A DNA stretch of 64,000 nt, taken from Gammaproteobacteria bacterium. Lineage in GTDB: Bacteria > Pseudomonadota > Gammaproteobacteria > Ga0077536. Numbering within the stretch: position 1 is the stretch's first letter; each line of letters starts with the position of its first letter. The notes under the pieces are model-generated. The model did not search any database. It was not told where the DNA came from and saw only the letters and a list, made by a program, of their open reading frames with translations. Where the stretch lies: assembly GCA_024234975.1 (NCBI GenBank), contig JACKNH010000004.1, positions 382,453-446,452 on the forward strand, written 5' to 3'. Both the position numbers and the translations under genes were made by a program. Positions 52,063 through 60,666 of this stretch are shown here, in pieces.

Positions 52063-53604
52063 ATGAGCATCAATGCAACGGAAATCAGCGAATTAATCAA
52101 AAAGAAGATCCGGGATCTGGATCTCAAGACCGAAGCGCGCACCGAAGGTACCGTGGTCAGCCTGACCGATGGTATTGCGCGCATTCATGGTCTGTCCGAC
52201 GTCATGCAGGGCGAAATGATCGAATTCCCTGGCGGCGTATACGGCCTTGCATTGAACCTGGAGCAGGATTCGGTCGGCGCCGTGGTGCTGGGCGAATACG
52301 AACACATCTCCGAAGGCGACACTGTCCGCTGCACCAAGCGAATTCTTGAAGTGCCGGTCGGTGAAGCGCTGCTGGGTCGTGTGGTCAACTCCCTCGGCGC
52401 ACCGATTGATGGCAAGGGCGAAATCAACGCCAGCCTGACCTCTCCAATCGAGAAGATTGCCCCTGGCGTTATCGCCCGCCAATCGGTCAGCCAGCCGGTG
52501 CAGACGGGGCTGAAGGCGATTGACGCCATGGTGCCCATCGGTCGCGGCCAGCGCGAGCTGATCATCGGTGACCGCCAGACCGGTAAGACGGCGGTCGCGA
52601 TTGACGCCATCATCAACCAGAAGGGCACCGGCATTAAGTGTATCTACGTGGCGATAGGCCAGAAGGCTTCGTCCATCAACACGGTGGTGCGCAAGCTGGA
52701 AGAGCATGGTGCGCTCGACCACACCATCATCGTCGCGGCAACCGCTTCTGACTCGGCGGCCATGCAATACATCGCGCCGTATGCCGGTTGCGCGATGGGC
52801 GAATACTTCCGTGACCGTGGCGAAGACGCACTGATTATTTATGATGACCTCACCAAGCAGGCCTGGGCTTACCGCCAGGTGTCGCTGTTGCTGCGTCGTC
52901 CGCCAGGCCGTGAAGCGTATCCGGGCGACGTGTTCTACCTCCATTCCCGCCTGTTGGAACGTGCCGCGCGTATCAACGCCGAGTACGTCGAAAAAATAAC
53001 CAACGGTGAAGTGAAGGGCAAGACCGGTTCGCTGACCGCACTGCCGATTATCGAAACGCAGGCGGGCGACGTTTCGGCGTTCGTTCCCACCAACGTCATT
53101 TCGATTACCGACGGTCAGATTTATCTCGAAAGTAACCTGTTCAACTCCGGTATCCGGCCTGCCATCAATGCGGGTCTTTCGGTATCGCGAGTCGGTGGCG
53201 CGGCGCAGACCAAGGTCATCCGCAAACTCGGCGGCGGTGTCCGTCTGGCGCTTGCCCAGTATCGTGAGCTGGCGGCTTTCGCCCAGTTTGCATCAGATCT
53301 GGACGAAGCCACGCGCAAGCAGCTCGAACGCGGCCAACGCGTCACCGAGTTGATGAAGCAGAAGCAGTATGCACCGCTGACGGTCGCAGAAATGGCCATC
53401 AGTCTTTTTGCAGTGGACCGTGGCTATCTCGACGATGTGGAAATCGAGCAGATCGGCAGCTTTGAAGCCGCCCTGCACAGCTATCTGCGCTCGTCGCAGA
53501 CCGCATTATTCGACAAGTTGAATGCCACCGGTGAGTGGAGCGATGAAGTCGAGGCCGGGCTGAAGTCCGCGGTCGAAGATTTCAAAGCCAATCACACCTG
53601 GTAA
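52063..53604 (+). CDS. atpA: ATP synthase F1 subunit alpha
   Basis: The regulatory nucleotide-binding subunit, 513 residues. Walker A GDRQTGKTAVAIDAI, the inactive-site Gln instead of the beta-type Glu, DDLTKQAWAYRQ, and the C-terminal helical domain are intact. Confidence 0.99.
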   Translation: MSINATEISELIKKKIRDLDLKTEARTEGTVVSLTDGIARIHGLSDVMQGEMIEFPGGVYGLALNLEQDSVGAVVLGEYEHISEGDTVRCTKRILEVPVGEALLGRVVNSLGAPIDGKGEINASLTSPIEKIAPGVIARQSVSQPVQTGLKAIDAMVPIGRGQRELIIGDRQTGKTAVAIDAIINQKGTGIKCIYVAIGQKASSINTVVRKLEEHGALDHTIIVAATASDSAAMQYIAPYAGCAMGEYFRDRGEDALIIYDDLTKQAWAYRQVSLLLRRPPGREAYPGDVFYLHSRLLERAARINAEYVEKITNGEVKGKTGSLTALPIIETQAGDVSAFVPTNVISITDGQIYLESNLFNSGIRPAINAGLSVSRVGGAAQTKVIRKLGGGVRLALAQYRELAAFAQFASDLDEATRKQLERGQRVTELMKQKQYAPLTVAEMAISLFAVDRGYLDDVEIEQIGSFEAALHSYLRSSQTALFDKLNATGEWSDEVEAGLKSAVEDFKANHTW

Positions 53605-53618
53605 CGGGCTGAGCTTAA

Positions 53619-54479
53619 ATGGCAGCAGCAAAAGAAATCCGCACCAAGATCTCCAGCGTAAAGAACACGCAGAAGATCACCAAGGCGATGGAAATGGTGG
53701 CAGCCAGCAAGATGCGCAAGGCGCAGGAGCGTATGCGCGCTGCCCGTCCTTATGCTGACAAGATGCGCAATGTTGTCGCGCATCTGGCCAACGCGAATGC
53801 CGAATACCATCACCCGTACCTGATGCCACGTGATGTGAAACGCATCGGCGTGATTGTTGTTTCAACCGACCGCGGCCTTTGCGGCGGCCTGAATTCCAAC
53901 ATGTTCCGCATGCTGCTTCAGCGCATCAAGGAATGGCGCTCGCAGAACATCGAGTTGGATTTCTGCGTCATCGGCAACAAGGGCATCGGCTTCTTCAACC
54001 GCATCGGCGGTAACATCCTGGCCCAGGTCAGCCATCTCGGTGACACGCCGCACGTCGCCGACCTGATCGGCACGGTCAAAGTGATGCTGGACGCCTACGA
54101 GCAAGGGAAGGTCGACCGGGTCTATCTGGTCTACAGCGATTTCGTCAACTCGATGACGCAGTCCGCGCGGCTGGAACAACTGCTGCCACTGGTTCCCCAG
54201 GACAGCAAGGAAATGCAGCATCACTGGGATTACATCTACGAACCCGAAGCCAAGCCGGTCGTCGACCAGTTGATGACGCGTTACATCGAATCGCTGGTGT
54301 ACCAGGGTGTGGTCGAAAACATCGCCTGCGAGCAGGCTGCGCGCATGGTCGCGATGAAGGCCGCGTCGGATAACGCCGGCAAGCTCATTTCGGAATTGCA
54401 GCTGATTTATAACAAAGCCCGCCAGGCCGCGATTACGCAGGAACTGTCGGAAATCGTGAGTGGTGCCGCGGCGGTCTGA
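53619..54479 (+). CDS. atpG: ATP synthase F1 subunit gamma
   Basis: The rotating shaft, 286 residues. N-terminal KEIRTKISSVKNTQKITKAM and the C-terminal AMKAASDNAGKLISELQL helices that pair as a coiled coil; STDRGLCGGLN is the conserved middle loop. Confidence 0.98.
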   Translation: MAAAKEIRTKISSVKNTQKITKAMEMVAASKMRKAQERMRAARPYADKMRNVVAHLANANAEYHHPYLMPRDVKRIGVIVVSTDRGLCGGLNSNMFRMLLQRIKEWRSQNIELDFCVIGNKGIGFFNRIGGNILAQVSHLGDTPHVADLIGTVKVMLDAYEQGKVDRVYLVYSDFVNSMTQSARLEQLLPLVPQDSKEMQHHWDYIYEPEAKPVVDQLMTRYIESLVYQGVVENIACEQAARMVAMKAASDNAGKLISELQLIYNKARQAAITQELSEIVSGAAAV

Positions 54480-54522
54480 CGCCTGCAGGCAGGAAAGATT
54501 TAAGTTAAGAGGAACCAGTGAC

Positions 54523-55920
54523 ATGAGTTCTGGAACAGTTGTGCAGGTTATCGGTGCGGTCGTGGACGTGCGCTACCCGACGGATTCGGTGCCGAAGGTT
54601 TACGACGCGTTGAAGATCGACAACAGCGAAATCACGCTTGAAGTGCAGCAGCAGCTCGGTGATGGCATTGTCCGCACCATTGCGCTGGGCTCCACCGATG
54701 GTCTGCGTCGCGGCATGGTCGCGCAGAACACCGGCGCGCCGATTTCAGTGCCGGTAGGCCACAAGACGCTTGGTCGTATCATGAACGTATTGGGCGACCC
54801 GATTGACGAGCGCGGCCCGATTGGCGCCGACGAAACGATGCCGATTCATCGTGCGGCACCGAAGTTTGTCGAGCTTTCTCCCGCCACCGAACTGCTCGAA
54901 ACCGGAATCAAGGTCATCGACCTCATCTGCCCGTTTGCCAAGGGCGGCAAGGTCGGCTTGTTCGGCGGTGCCGGCGTCGGCAAGACCGTCAACATGATGG
55001 AGCTGATCAACAACATCGCTACCGAGCATTCCGGCCTTTCAGTATTTACCGGTGTCGGCGAACGTACTCGCGAAGGTAACGACTTCTACCACGAAATGCA
55101 GGAATCCGGCGTCGTCAACGTCGAAGAGTTCGACAAGTCGAAAGTGGCAATGGTGTACGGCCAGATGAACGAGCCGCCGGGCAACCGTCTGCGCGTGGCG
55201 TTGACCGGCCTGACCATGGCCGAGAAGTTCCGTGATGAAGGCCGCGACGTGCTGCTGTTCGTCGACAACATCTACCGTTACACGCTGGCGGGTACCGAAG
55301 TGTCCGCGCTGCTCGGCCGTATGCCTTCGGCAGTGGGTTACCAGCCGACGCTGGCTGAAGAAATGGGCCGCCTGCAGGAACGAATCACTTCCACCAAGAC
55401 CGGGTCGATTACCTCGATTCAGGCCGTTTACGTGCCTGCCGACGACTTGACCGACCCGTCGCCGGCAACGACCTTCGCTCACCTTGACGCCACCGTCGTG
55501 TTGTCGCGTCAGATCGCTGAGCTGGGCATTTACCCGGCGGTGGACCCGCTGGATTCCACCAGCCGCCAGCTCGACCCGCTGGTCGTCGGCCAGGAACATT
55601 ACGACACAGCCCGTGCGGTGCAGAACATTCTGCAGCGTAACAAGGAACTGCGCGACATCATCGCGATTCTCGGTATGGACGAACTGTCCGAGACGGACAA
55701 GCAGACCGTCTACCGTGCACGCAAGATCCAGCGCTTCCTGTCGCAGCCGTTCACCGTTGCCGAAGTTTTCACCGGCACCAAGGGCAAATACGTGTCACTG
55801 AAGGAAACCATCCGTGGCTTCCAGATGATCGTCAACGGCGAACTCGACCACCTGCCGGAGCAGGCGTTCTACATGGTCGGTACGATTGACGAAGCGATTG
55901 CCAAGGGCAAGAAGCAATAA
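54523..55920 (+). CDS. atpD: ATP synthase F1 subunit beta
   Basis: The catalytic subunit, 465 residues. Walker A GGAGVGKTVNMMELI, the catalytic Glu in GVGERTREGNDFY, and LLFVDNIYRYTLAGTEVSALLGRMPSA region are present. The ATG at 54523 follows AGAGGAACC and matches other beta subunits; an upstream in-frame start reads into atpG. Confidence 0.99.
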   Translation: MSSGTVVQVIGAVVDVRYPTDSVPKVYDALKIDNSEITLEVQQQLGDGIVRTIALGSTDGLRRGMVAQNTGAPISVPVGHKTLGRIMNVLGDPIDERGPIGADETMPIHRAAPKFVELSPATELLETGIKVIDLICPFAKGGKVGLFGGAGVGKTVNMMELINNIATEHSGLSVFTGVGERTREGNDFYHEMQESGVVNVEEFDKSKVAMVYGQMNEPPGNRLRVALTGLTMAEKFRDEGRDVLLFVDNIYRYTLAGTEVSALLGRMPSAVGYQPTLAEEMGRLQERITSTKTGSITSIQAVYVPADDLTDPSPATTFAHLDATVVLSRQIAELGIYPAVDPLDSTSRQLDPLVVGQEHYDTARAVQNILQRNKELRDIIAILGMDELSETDKQTVYRARKIQRFLSQPFTVAEVFTGTKGKYVSLKETIRGFQMIVNGELDHLPEQAFYMVGTIDEAIAKGKKQ

Positions 55921-55932
55921 GGGAACCGGGAC

Positions 55933-56361
55933 ATGGCAATGACCGTACATGTCGATATCGTCAGCGCGGAACGCGAAATCTTCTCCGGTCTGGTTGAGAT
56001 GATGTTCGCGCCGGCGGTGATGGGCGAGGTCGGTATCGCACCGGGCCACACGCCGCTGATGACGCCGCTGGGACCGGGCGAAGTCCGCTTGCAGCTTTCG
56101 GACGGCAATGAAGAGGCCTACTACATTGACGGCGGGATCCTCGAAGTTCAGCCGAACGTCGTGACCGTTCTGTCCGACACCGCCTTGCGCGCCGCCGACC
56201 TCGACGAGGAAGCGGCGCTCAAAGCCAAACAGGCCGCGGAAGAAGCTCTGACGGACCGTAGCGCGGAGCTCGACCTGGCAAAGGCACAGGCCGCATTGGC
56301 CGAAGCCGTTGCCCAGTTGCAGGTTATTTCGCGATTGCGGCGTCGCTCAGGTCGGGGTTGA
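55933..56361 (+). CDS. atpC: ATP synthase F1 subunit epsilon
   Basis: A 142-residue subunit: N-terminal beta-sandwich (VHVDIVSAEREIFSG, GEVGIAPGHTPLMTPL, YYIDGGILEVQPN) and two C-terminal helices that inhibit ATP hydrolysis in the family. Last gene of the operon; terminator at 56397. Confidence 0.97.
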   Translation: MAMTVHVDIVSAEREIFSGLVEMMFAPAVMGEVGIAPGHTPLMTPLGPGEVRLQLSDGNEEAYYIDGGILEVQPNVVTVLSDTALRAADLDEEAALKAKQAAEEALTDRSAELDLAKAQAALAEAVAQLQVISRLRRRSGRG

Positions 56362-56396
56362 AGCCAGCCCTGGCGCTGCGCAACAGTACAATCAAG

Positions 56397-56429
56397 GGCC
56401 GGGCTGTCATGCAGTCCGGCCTTTTTTTT
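56397..56429 (+). terminator. Intrinsic terminator of the atp operon
   Basis: Arms GGCCGGGCTG (56397-56406) and CAGTCCGGCC (56412-56421), one G-U pair, loop of five, followed by eight T (56422-56429). A textbook intrinsic terminator. Confidence 0.95.
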
Positions 56430-56480
56430 GGTTCCTCACCCAACGCCGGGAAAATCCGCACGGGCTTCGTCTTACTGCTC

Positions 56481-56583
56481 CGTCATGCCGGACGCGCCCG
56501 CGCAGCGGTGAGCCGGACTCCATGTGGCTTGTAGAGAGGCCCTATGGATCCCGGCTCACCGCTGCCCGGTGTCCGGGATGACG
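56481..56583. repeat. Double inverted repeat (REP/MITE-like element) after the atp terminator
   Basis: Outer arms 56481-56493 and 56571-56583 (12 of 13 pairs, CGTCAT at the left end and ATGACG at the right). Inner arms 56502-56516 and 56551-56565 pair perfectly over 15 bp and extend loosely to an ATGGATC-like centre. The whole is about 103 bp, GC rich and without coding potential. It looks like the dispersed palindromic repeats common in intergenic regions of gammaproteobacteria. The remaining sequence up to glmU (56584-56722) shows no gene. Confidence 0.65.
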
Positions 56584-56722
56584 AACCTTTTTTTGGCCAC
56601 CTTACGACATGGAGGCGACTGCAATTTCAGCCGATAATGCCGATGCAACTCAACTGCCGGCAGCAACAGCCGCTGGATACCCAAGTGCCATCATTTGAAC
56701 GGGCCATCCCATGGAGGTCAGC

Positions 56723-58096
56723 TTGAAACTCGTCACCGTGATACTCGCCGCCGGACAAGGCACCCGTATGCGTTCGGGCAAGCCCAAGGTTTTGCACACT
56801 CTGGCGGCCAAGCCGATGGTCGAGCACGTGCTGGACACCGCGGCCCGGCTCAGCGATGAACCACCCGTCGTTGTCTACGGCCATGGCGGCGAGCAGATGC
56901 AGAAGGCACTCATGCACCGAAGCGTGCGTTGGGCGCATCAGGCCGAGCAGCGTGGCACCGGGCATGCGGTCATGCAGGCCTTACCGGCACTCGAGCAGGC
57001 AGATACAGTTCTCATCCTCTACGGCGATGTCCCGCTGCTGGACGCAACGACGTTACAGCGGTTGATCGCACGCGCCGACGACACTGCCCTGGCGCTGCTG
57101 ACCGTGAAATTGCCGGACCCCACGGGTTACGGGCGCATCGTCCGCGACACCCATGGCGCAATCGTTCGAATCGTCGAACATAAGGATGCTACTGCGGAAG
57201 AACGCGGCATCGACGAGATCAATACCGGCATCATGGTCGTGCAAGGCGACGCACTGCGTCGGTGGCTCCCGCTACTCACCACCAACAATGCGCAGGGCGA
57301 ATACTATCTGACCGACATCATCGCGCTGGCCGTCGCCGATGGCGTTGCCGTTGGCGCGGAGCATCCCGCCGATCCCGTTGAAGTCACCGGCGTCAACGAT
57401 CGCACGCAGCTCGCCGAGCTCGAGCGACATTTTCAAATGCGTCAGGTTCGTGCGCTGATGGCCGCAGGCGTGGGCTTCCGCGATCCCGCGCGGTTTGACC
57501 TGCGCGGAAGCCTGAGCTGCGGTCGTGACGTCGTGTTCGATGTGAATGTAATTGTCGAAGGCAGCGTCACCATTGGCGACGATGTCCGTATCGGGCCGAA
57601 CACCTATATCCGTGACGCCAACATCGCCAGCGGCACCGAGATTGCACCGAACTGTGTCATTGAAGAGGCCACCATCGGTGGCGCTTCCCGCATAGGACCT
57701 TTTGCGCGTATCCGCCCGGGCACGGTCCTGGCCGACGATGTCCACATCGGCAATTTCGTTGAGATCAAGAATTCAAATATCGGCCATGCGAGCAAGGTCA
57801 ACCATCTCAGTTATGTCGGTGACAGTGAGGTTGGCGCCGACGTCAACGTAGGCGCTGGTACGATCACCTGCAATTACGACGGCGCCAACAAGCACAAGAC
57901 GATTATCCAAGACAATGTCCACATCGGATCAGACACGCAACTTGTTGCGCCCGTCACAGTGGGACGGGGAGCAACCATCGCTGCCGGGACGACGGTCATG
58001 CGCGATGTGAATCCTGATACCCTGGTGTTGAACACCAAGCAGCAACGTGAAATACGCCAGTGGCAGCGGCCGCAGAAGGCGCCGAAGAAAGATTGA
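56723..58096 (+). CDS. glmU: Bifunctional GlmU (UDP-N-acetylglucosamine pyrophosphorylase / glucosamine-1-phosphate acetyltransferase)
   Basis: Makes UDP-GlcNAc for peptidoglycan and LPS. The N-terminal uridyltransferase has VILAAGQGTRMRSGKPKVLH and YGDVPLLD; the C-terminal acetyltransferase is a left-handed beta-helix with IGPFARIRPGTVLADDVHIGNFVEIKNS-type repeats and NYDGANKHKT. A TTG at 56723 is preferred because GGAGG (56713-56717) sits five bases before it; an in-frame ATG at 56711 has no ribosome site and only adds four residues (about 457 versus 461). Commonly found after the atp operon. Confidence 0.93.
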   Translation: MKLVTVILAAGQGTRMRSGKPKVLHTLAAKPMVEHVLDTAARLSDEPPVVVYGHGGEQMQKALMHRSVRWAHQAEQRGTGHAVMQALPALEQADTVLILYGDVPLLDATTLQRLIARADDTALALLTVKLPDPTGYGRIVRDTHGAIVRIVEHKDATAEERGIDEINTGIMVVQGDALRRWLPLLTTNNAQGEYYLTDIIALAVADGVAVGAEHPADPVEVTGVNDRTQLAELERHFQMRQVRALMAAGVGFRDPARFDLRGSLSCGRDVVFDVNVIVEGSVTIGDDVRIGPNTYIRDANIASGTEIAPNCVIEEATIGGASRIGPFARIRPGTVLADDVHIGNFVEIKNSNIGHASKVNHLSYVGDSEVGADVNVGAGTITCNYDGANKHKTIIQDNVHIGSDTQLVAPVTVGRGATIAAGTTVMRDVNPDTLVLNTKQQREIRQWQRPQKAPKKD

Positions 58097-58100
58097 TGCG

Positions 58101-58928
58101 ATGACACCGAAAGCGTCCAGAGTGAAAGTCGCCTGCGTGCAGAACAGTGCGACGGATGATCAGGACGCGAACATCACGCGGGTCACCGATCTCGTCAGGC
58201 AGGCGCATGCACAAGGCGCAGAACTCATCTGTATGCCGGAGTTCTTCGCGTATCTCGCGCGCCGTGATACGGATTACATCACCGGTGGCTATGTAGAAGA
58301 AGAGCACCCGGTTCTCAGCCACTTTCAGACCGAAGCAAAAGCGTTGGGCACCTGGATGCTGCTTGGATCGTTAGCAGTCCGGGCAGGAACAGACAAGGTC
58401 AATAATCGCTCGTACCTGCTGCGGCCGGATGGAACGATTGCGGCGACCTATAACAAGATCCATCTGTTTGACGTCAACTTGAGCGACCGTGAAAGTTATC
58501 GGGAGTCGTCGACCGTAGCACCGGGCGATGCCCTGGGTCTGGCTGAGACGCCGTGGGGCAAAGTCGGCATGACCGTCTGCTACGACGTACGTTTTGCTTA
58601 TCTCTATCGTGCGCTGGCACAGGCGGGAGCGGGCATCATAACCGTACCCGCGGCGTTCACCCGGAAAACCGGCGAAGCACACTGGCACGTGCTGCTGCGG
58701 GCGCGGGCGATTGAGACCGGCTGCTATATCGTCGCCCCCGGTCAATGCGGAATACGCCCATGGGGCCGAGCGACCTTCGGCCATTCACTCATCGTCGATC
58801 CCTGGGGCACCATCCTCGCCGACGCCGGTCCAAACGAAGGCATTGCGATAGCTGAGCTCGATCTTGACCGGATAGAAACCGTACGTCAGCAGATTCCAGC
58901 TCTGCTTCACGACCGTCCGTTCCGGTAA
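58101..58928 (+). CDS. Nitrilase-superfamily amidase (Nit1/Nit2 type)
   Basis: A 275-residue carbon-nitrogen hydrolase. The catalytic triad is clear: Glu47 in MPEFFAYL, Lys119 in YNKIHLFDV, Cys160 in VCYDVRF. This branch includes deaminated glutathione amidase and omega-amidase. A role in repair of deaminated glutathione is likely but not proven. ATG at 58101 comes four bases after the glmU stop, so the two may be cotranscribed. Confidence 0.88.
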   Translation: MTPKASRVKVACVQNSATDDQDANITRVTDLVRQAHAQGAELICMPEFFAYLARRDTDYITGGYVEEEHPVLSHFQTEAKALGTWMLLGSLAVRAGTDKVNNRSYLLRPDGTIAATYNKIHLFDVNLSDRESYRESSTVAPGDALGLAETPWGKVGMTVCYDVRFAYLYRALAQAGAGIITVPAAFTRKTGEAHWHVLLRARAIETGCYIVAPGQCGIRPWGRATFGHSLIVDPWGTILADAGPNEGIAIAELDLDRIETVRQQIPALLHDRPFR

Positions 58929-59035
58929 TTCGTCCTGTTTCCAGACCTCAGCGGACTGCCCGGCAGGGGATTCAGCACGGATTCAGCCTGACAGACCTAT
59001 TCTGGCCCCGCATAACCGCTGCGGAGGAATACGTC

Positions 59036-59596
59036 ATGCGGAACATCAAACGAATTTTAACCACCATTCTTGTAGCCACGGGTATCGGCATCTCGGGCTG
59101 CGCGACGGCTGACCATGGTCGTCCGGCTACCCGCGGCTATCGCGACTATGCGCGCGTCACCCAGGTAGACCCGATTCTGCGTACCGAGCGGGTCCCGGTG
59201 CAACAGGAGGAATGCTGGGATGAAGAGGTCTACCACGAACGTCGCCGGGGCGGCGGTTCAGCCACCCCGACAATTGTCGGTGGCGTGGTCGGCGCAGTCA
59301 TCGGCAGCCAGTTCGGAAAAGGTAGTGGCAAGGACTGGGCAACGGTTGCCGGTACGGTTCTGGGGGCATCGATTGGCCACGACATAGGCCGTGATCAGCG
59401 CCGTGACCGCTATCGGGATTCGGGCTATACCCAGTTGGAGCGCCGCTGCCGGATCGTTGAAACCTATACGGAACGTCAGGTCGAGGAAGGGTATCGTGTG
59501 GCCTACGAATACCACGGCCAGCGCTATGTGACGGAGTTGCCGTACGATCCTGGCAAGCGTATGCCGGTGGAAGTTACGGTCGCACCGCGCTATTAA
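59036..59596 (+). CDS. Glycine-zipper lipoprotein
   Basis: A 186-residue lipoprotein (lipobox ISGC at Cys22) with a glycine-zipper 2TM segment in the middle (TIVGGVVGAVIGSQFGKGSG, GTVLGASIGHDIG) and a C-terminal basic part. Resembles the SlyB/Rickettsia 17 kDa-like family, probably in the outer membrane. Function not known. It precedes the PepSY protein and the two-component pair on the same strand. Confidence 0.82.
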   Translation: MRNIKRILTTILVATGIGISGCATADHGRPATRGYRDYARVTQVDPILRTERVPVQQEECWDEEVYHERRRGGGSATPTIVGGVVGAVIGSQFGKGSGKDWATVAGTVLGASIGHDIGRDQRRDRYRDSGYTQLERRCRIVETYTERQVEEGYRVAYEYHGQRYVTELPYDPGKRMPVEVTVAPRY

Positions 59597-59624
59597 TAGT
59601 TGAAATGCAGGACCAAAGACCGTG

Positions 59625-59939
59625 ATGTCTGAATCTGGAAAAGGAATAACGAGTTGGTGCCGCGTTGTGATTGGCGCGGCACTGCTCATCTTTCTGACGG
59701 CCGGCCAGGTCACGCCTGCTGGCGCACGCGGCTGGCGCGGTGGATTTGATCAGCGTATCGCCCAGGCCGATCAGTCACGTATTTCATCCGAACAGGCCGC
59801 CAGTATCGCTGGCACGACGACCAAAGGGCGTGTACTGGACGTTACCTACGCCAATGGCGTATACAGGGTTCGGGTGTTACAGGATGATGGAAGAGTCCGG
59901 ACGGTTCGCGTCGACGCGAATACCGGCAGGGTGATCTAG
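59625..59939 (+). CDS. PepSY domain exported protein
   Basis: A 104-residue exported protein with an N-terminal hydrophobic segment (VIGAALLIFLTAGQVTPAGA) and a PepSY domain (SSEQAASIAGTTTKGRVLDVTYANG, VRTVRVDANTGRVI). PepSY proteins often inhibit a protease or modulate a sensor. Four bases before the response regulator start, so an accessory to this two-component system is likely. GTG at 59622 is an alternative start. Confidence 0.82.
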   Translation: MSESGKGITSWCRVVIGAALLIFLTAGQVTPAGARGWRGGFDQRIAQADQSRISSEQAASIAGTTTKGRVLDVTYANGVYRVRVLQDDGRVRTVRVDANTGRVI

Positions 59940-59942
59940 AGC

Positions 59943-60650
59943 GTGCGAATACTCATCGTCGAAGACGATCTCCGATTGCGGGAACAATTGGCCGAGCGTT
60001 TGCGGGCTGAAGGCTACGCAGTCGATCTCGCGGCCAATGGCACCGACGGCGAGTTTCTCGGCAAGGAATACCCGATAGACGTCGCCATCGTCGACCTCGG
60101 CCTGCCGGATCGTTCCGGCGGCGACGTCATCAAGCACTGGCGTTCCGCCGGCATCGGCTTCCCCGTATTGATCCTGACGGCACGCGGCCGTTGGGAGGAT
60201 AAAGTCGCCGGGTTGGAACTTGGCGCCGATGACTTCCTGGTGAAGCCCTTTCATACCGAAGAACTCATTGCCCGCCTGAAGGCGCTGGTGCGCCGCTCCG
60301 CCGGCTGGTCAGACCCCAAACTGCGCTGTGATCCCGTGGTACTGGATACTGCCGCACGTGTCGCACTGGTGAACAACGCCGAAATATCGCTGACCGCCCT
60401 GGAATACAAGGTGCTTGAATATCTGATGTTGCATACCGGGGCGGTGGTATCGAAGTCCGCGCTGACCGAGCACATCTACGAAGATGAAAGCGATCGGGAC
60501 AGCAACGTGCTGGAAGTCATCATCGGTCGGCTGCGCCGCAAGCTTGATCCCGACAAGAGTGTTGATCCGATCGACACCGTGCGCGGACAAGGCTATCGCT
60601 TCCGTTTGCCACGCAGCGATAATCTCCAGGAAACCGCTGCCAGAAGTTGA
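59943..60650 (+). CDS. PhoP/OmpR-family response regulator
   Basis: A 235-residue regulator: receiver with Asp51 in AIVDLGLPDRSG and the switch Lys in DDFLVKPF, then a winged-helix DNA-binding domain (SLTALEYKVLEYLM, VIIGRLRRKLDP, TVRGQGYRF). Most similar in pattern to PhoP. GTG start at 59943. The kinase follows 16 bases later. Confidence 0.92.
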   Translation: MRILIVEDDLRLREQLAERLRAEGYAVDLAANGTDGEFLGKEYPIDVAIVDLGLPDRSGGDVIKHWRSAGIGFPVLILTARGRWEDKVAGLELGADDFLVKPFHTEELIARLKALVRRSAGWSDPKLRCDPVVLDTAARVALVNNAEISLTALEYKVLEYLMLHTGAVVSKSALTEHIYEDESDRDSNVLEVIIGRLRRKLDPDKSVDPIDTVRGQGYRFRLPRSDNLQETAARS

Positions 60651-60666
60651 GGGCGGATACGCCGCA

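Noticed and set aside
56430..56722. Possible small gene between atpC and glmU
   Set aside because: The open frames here are short, overlap the inverted repeat and have no ribosome site or homology.
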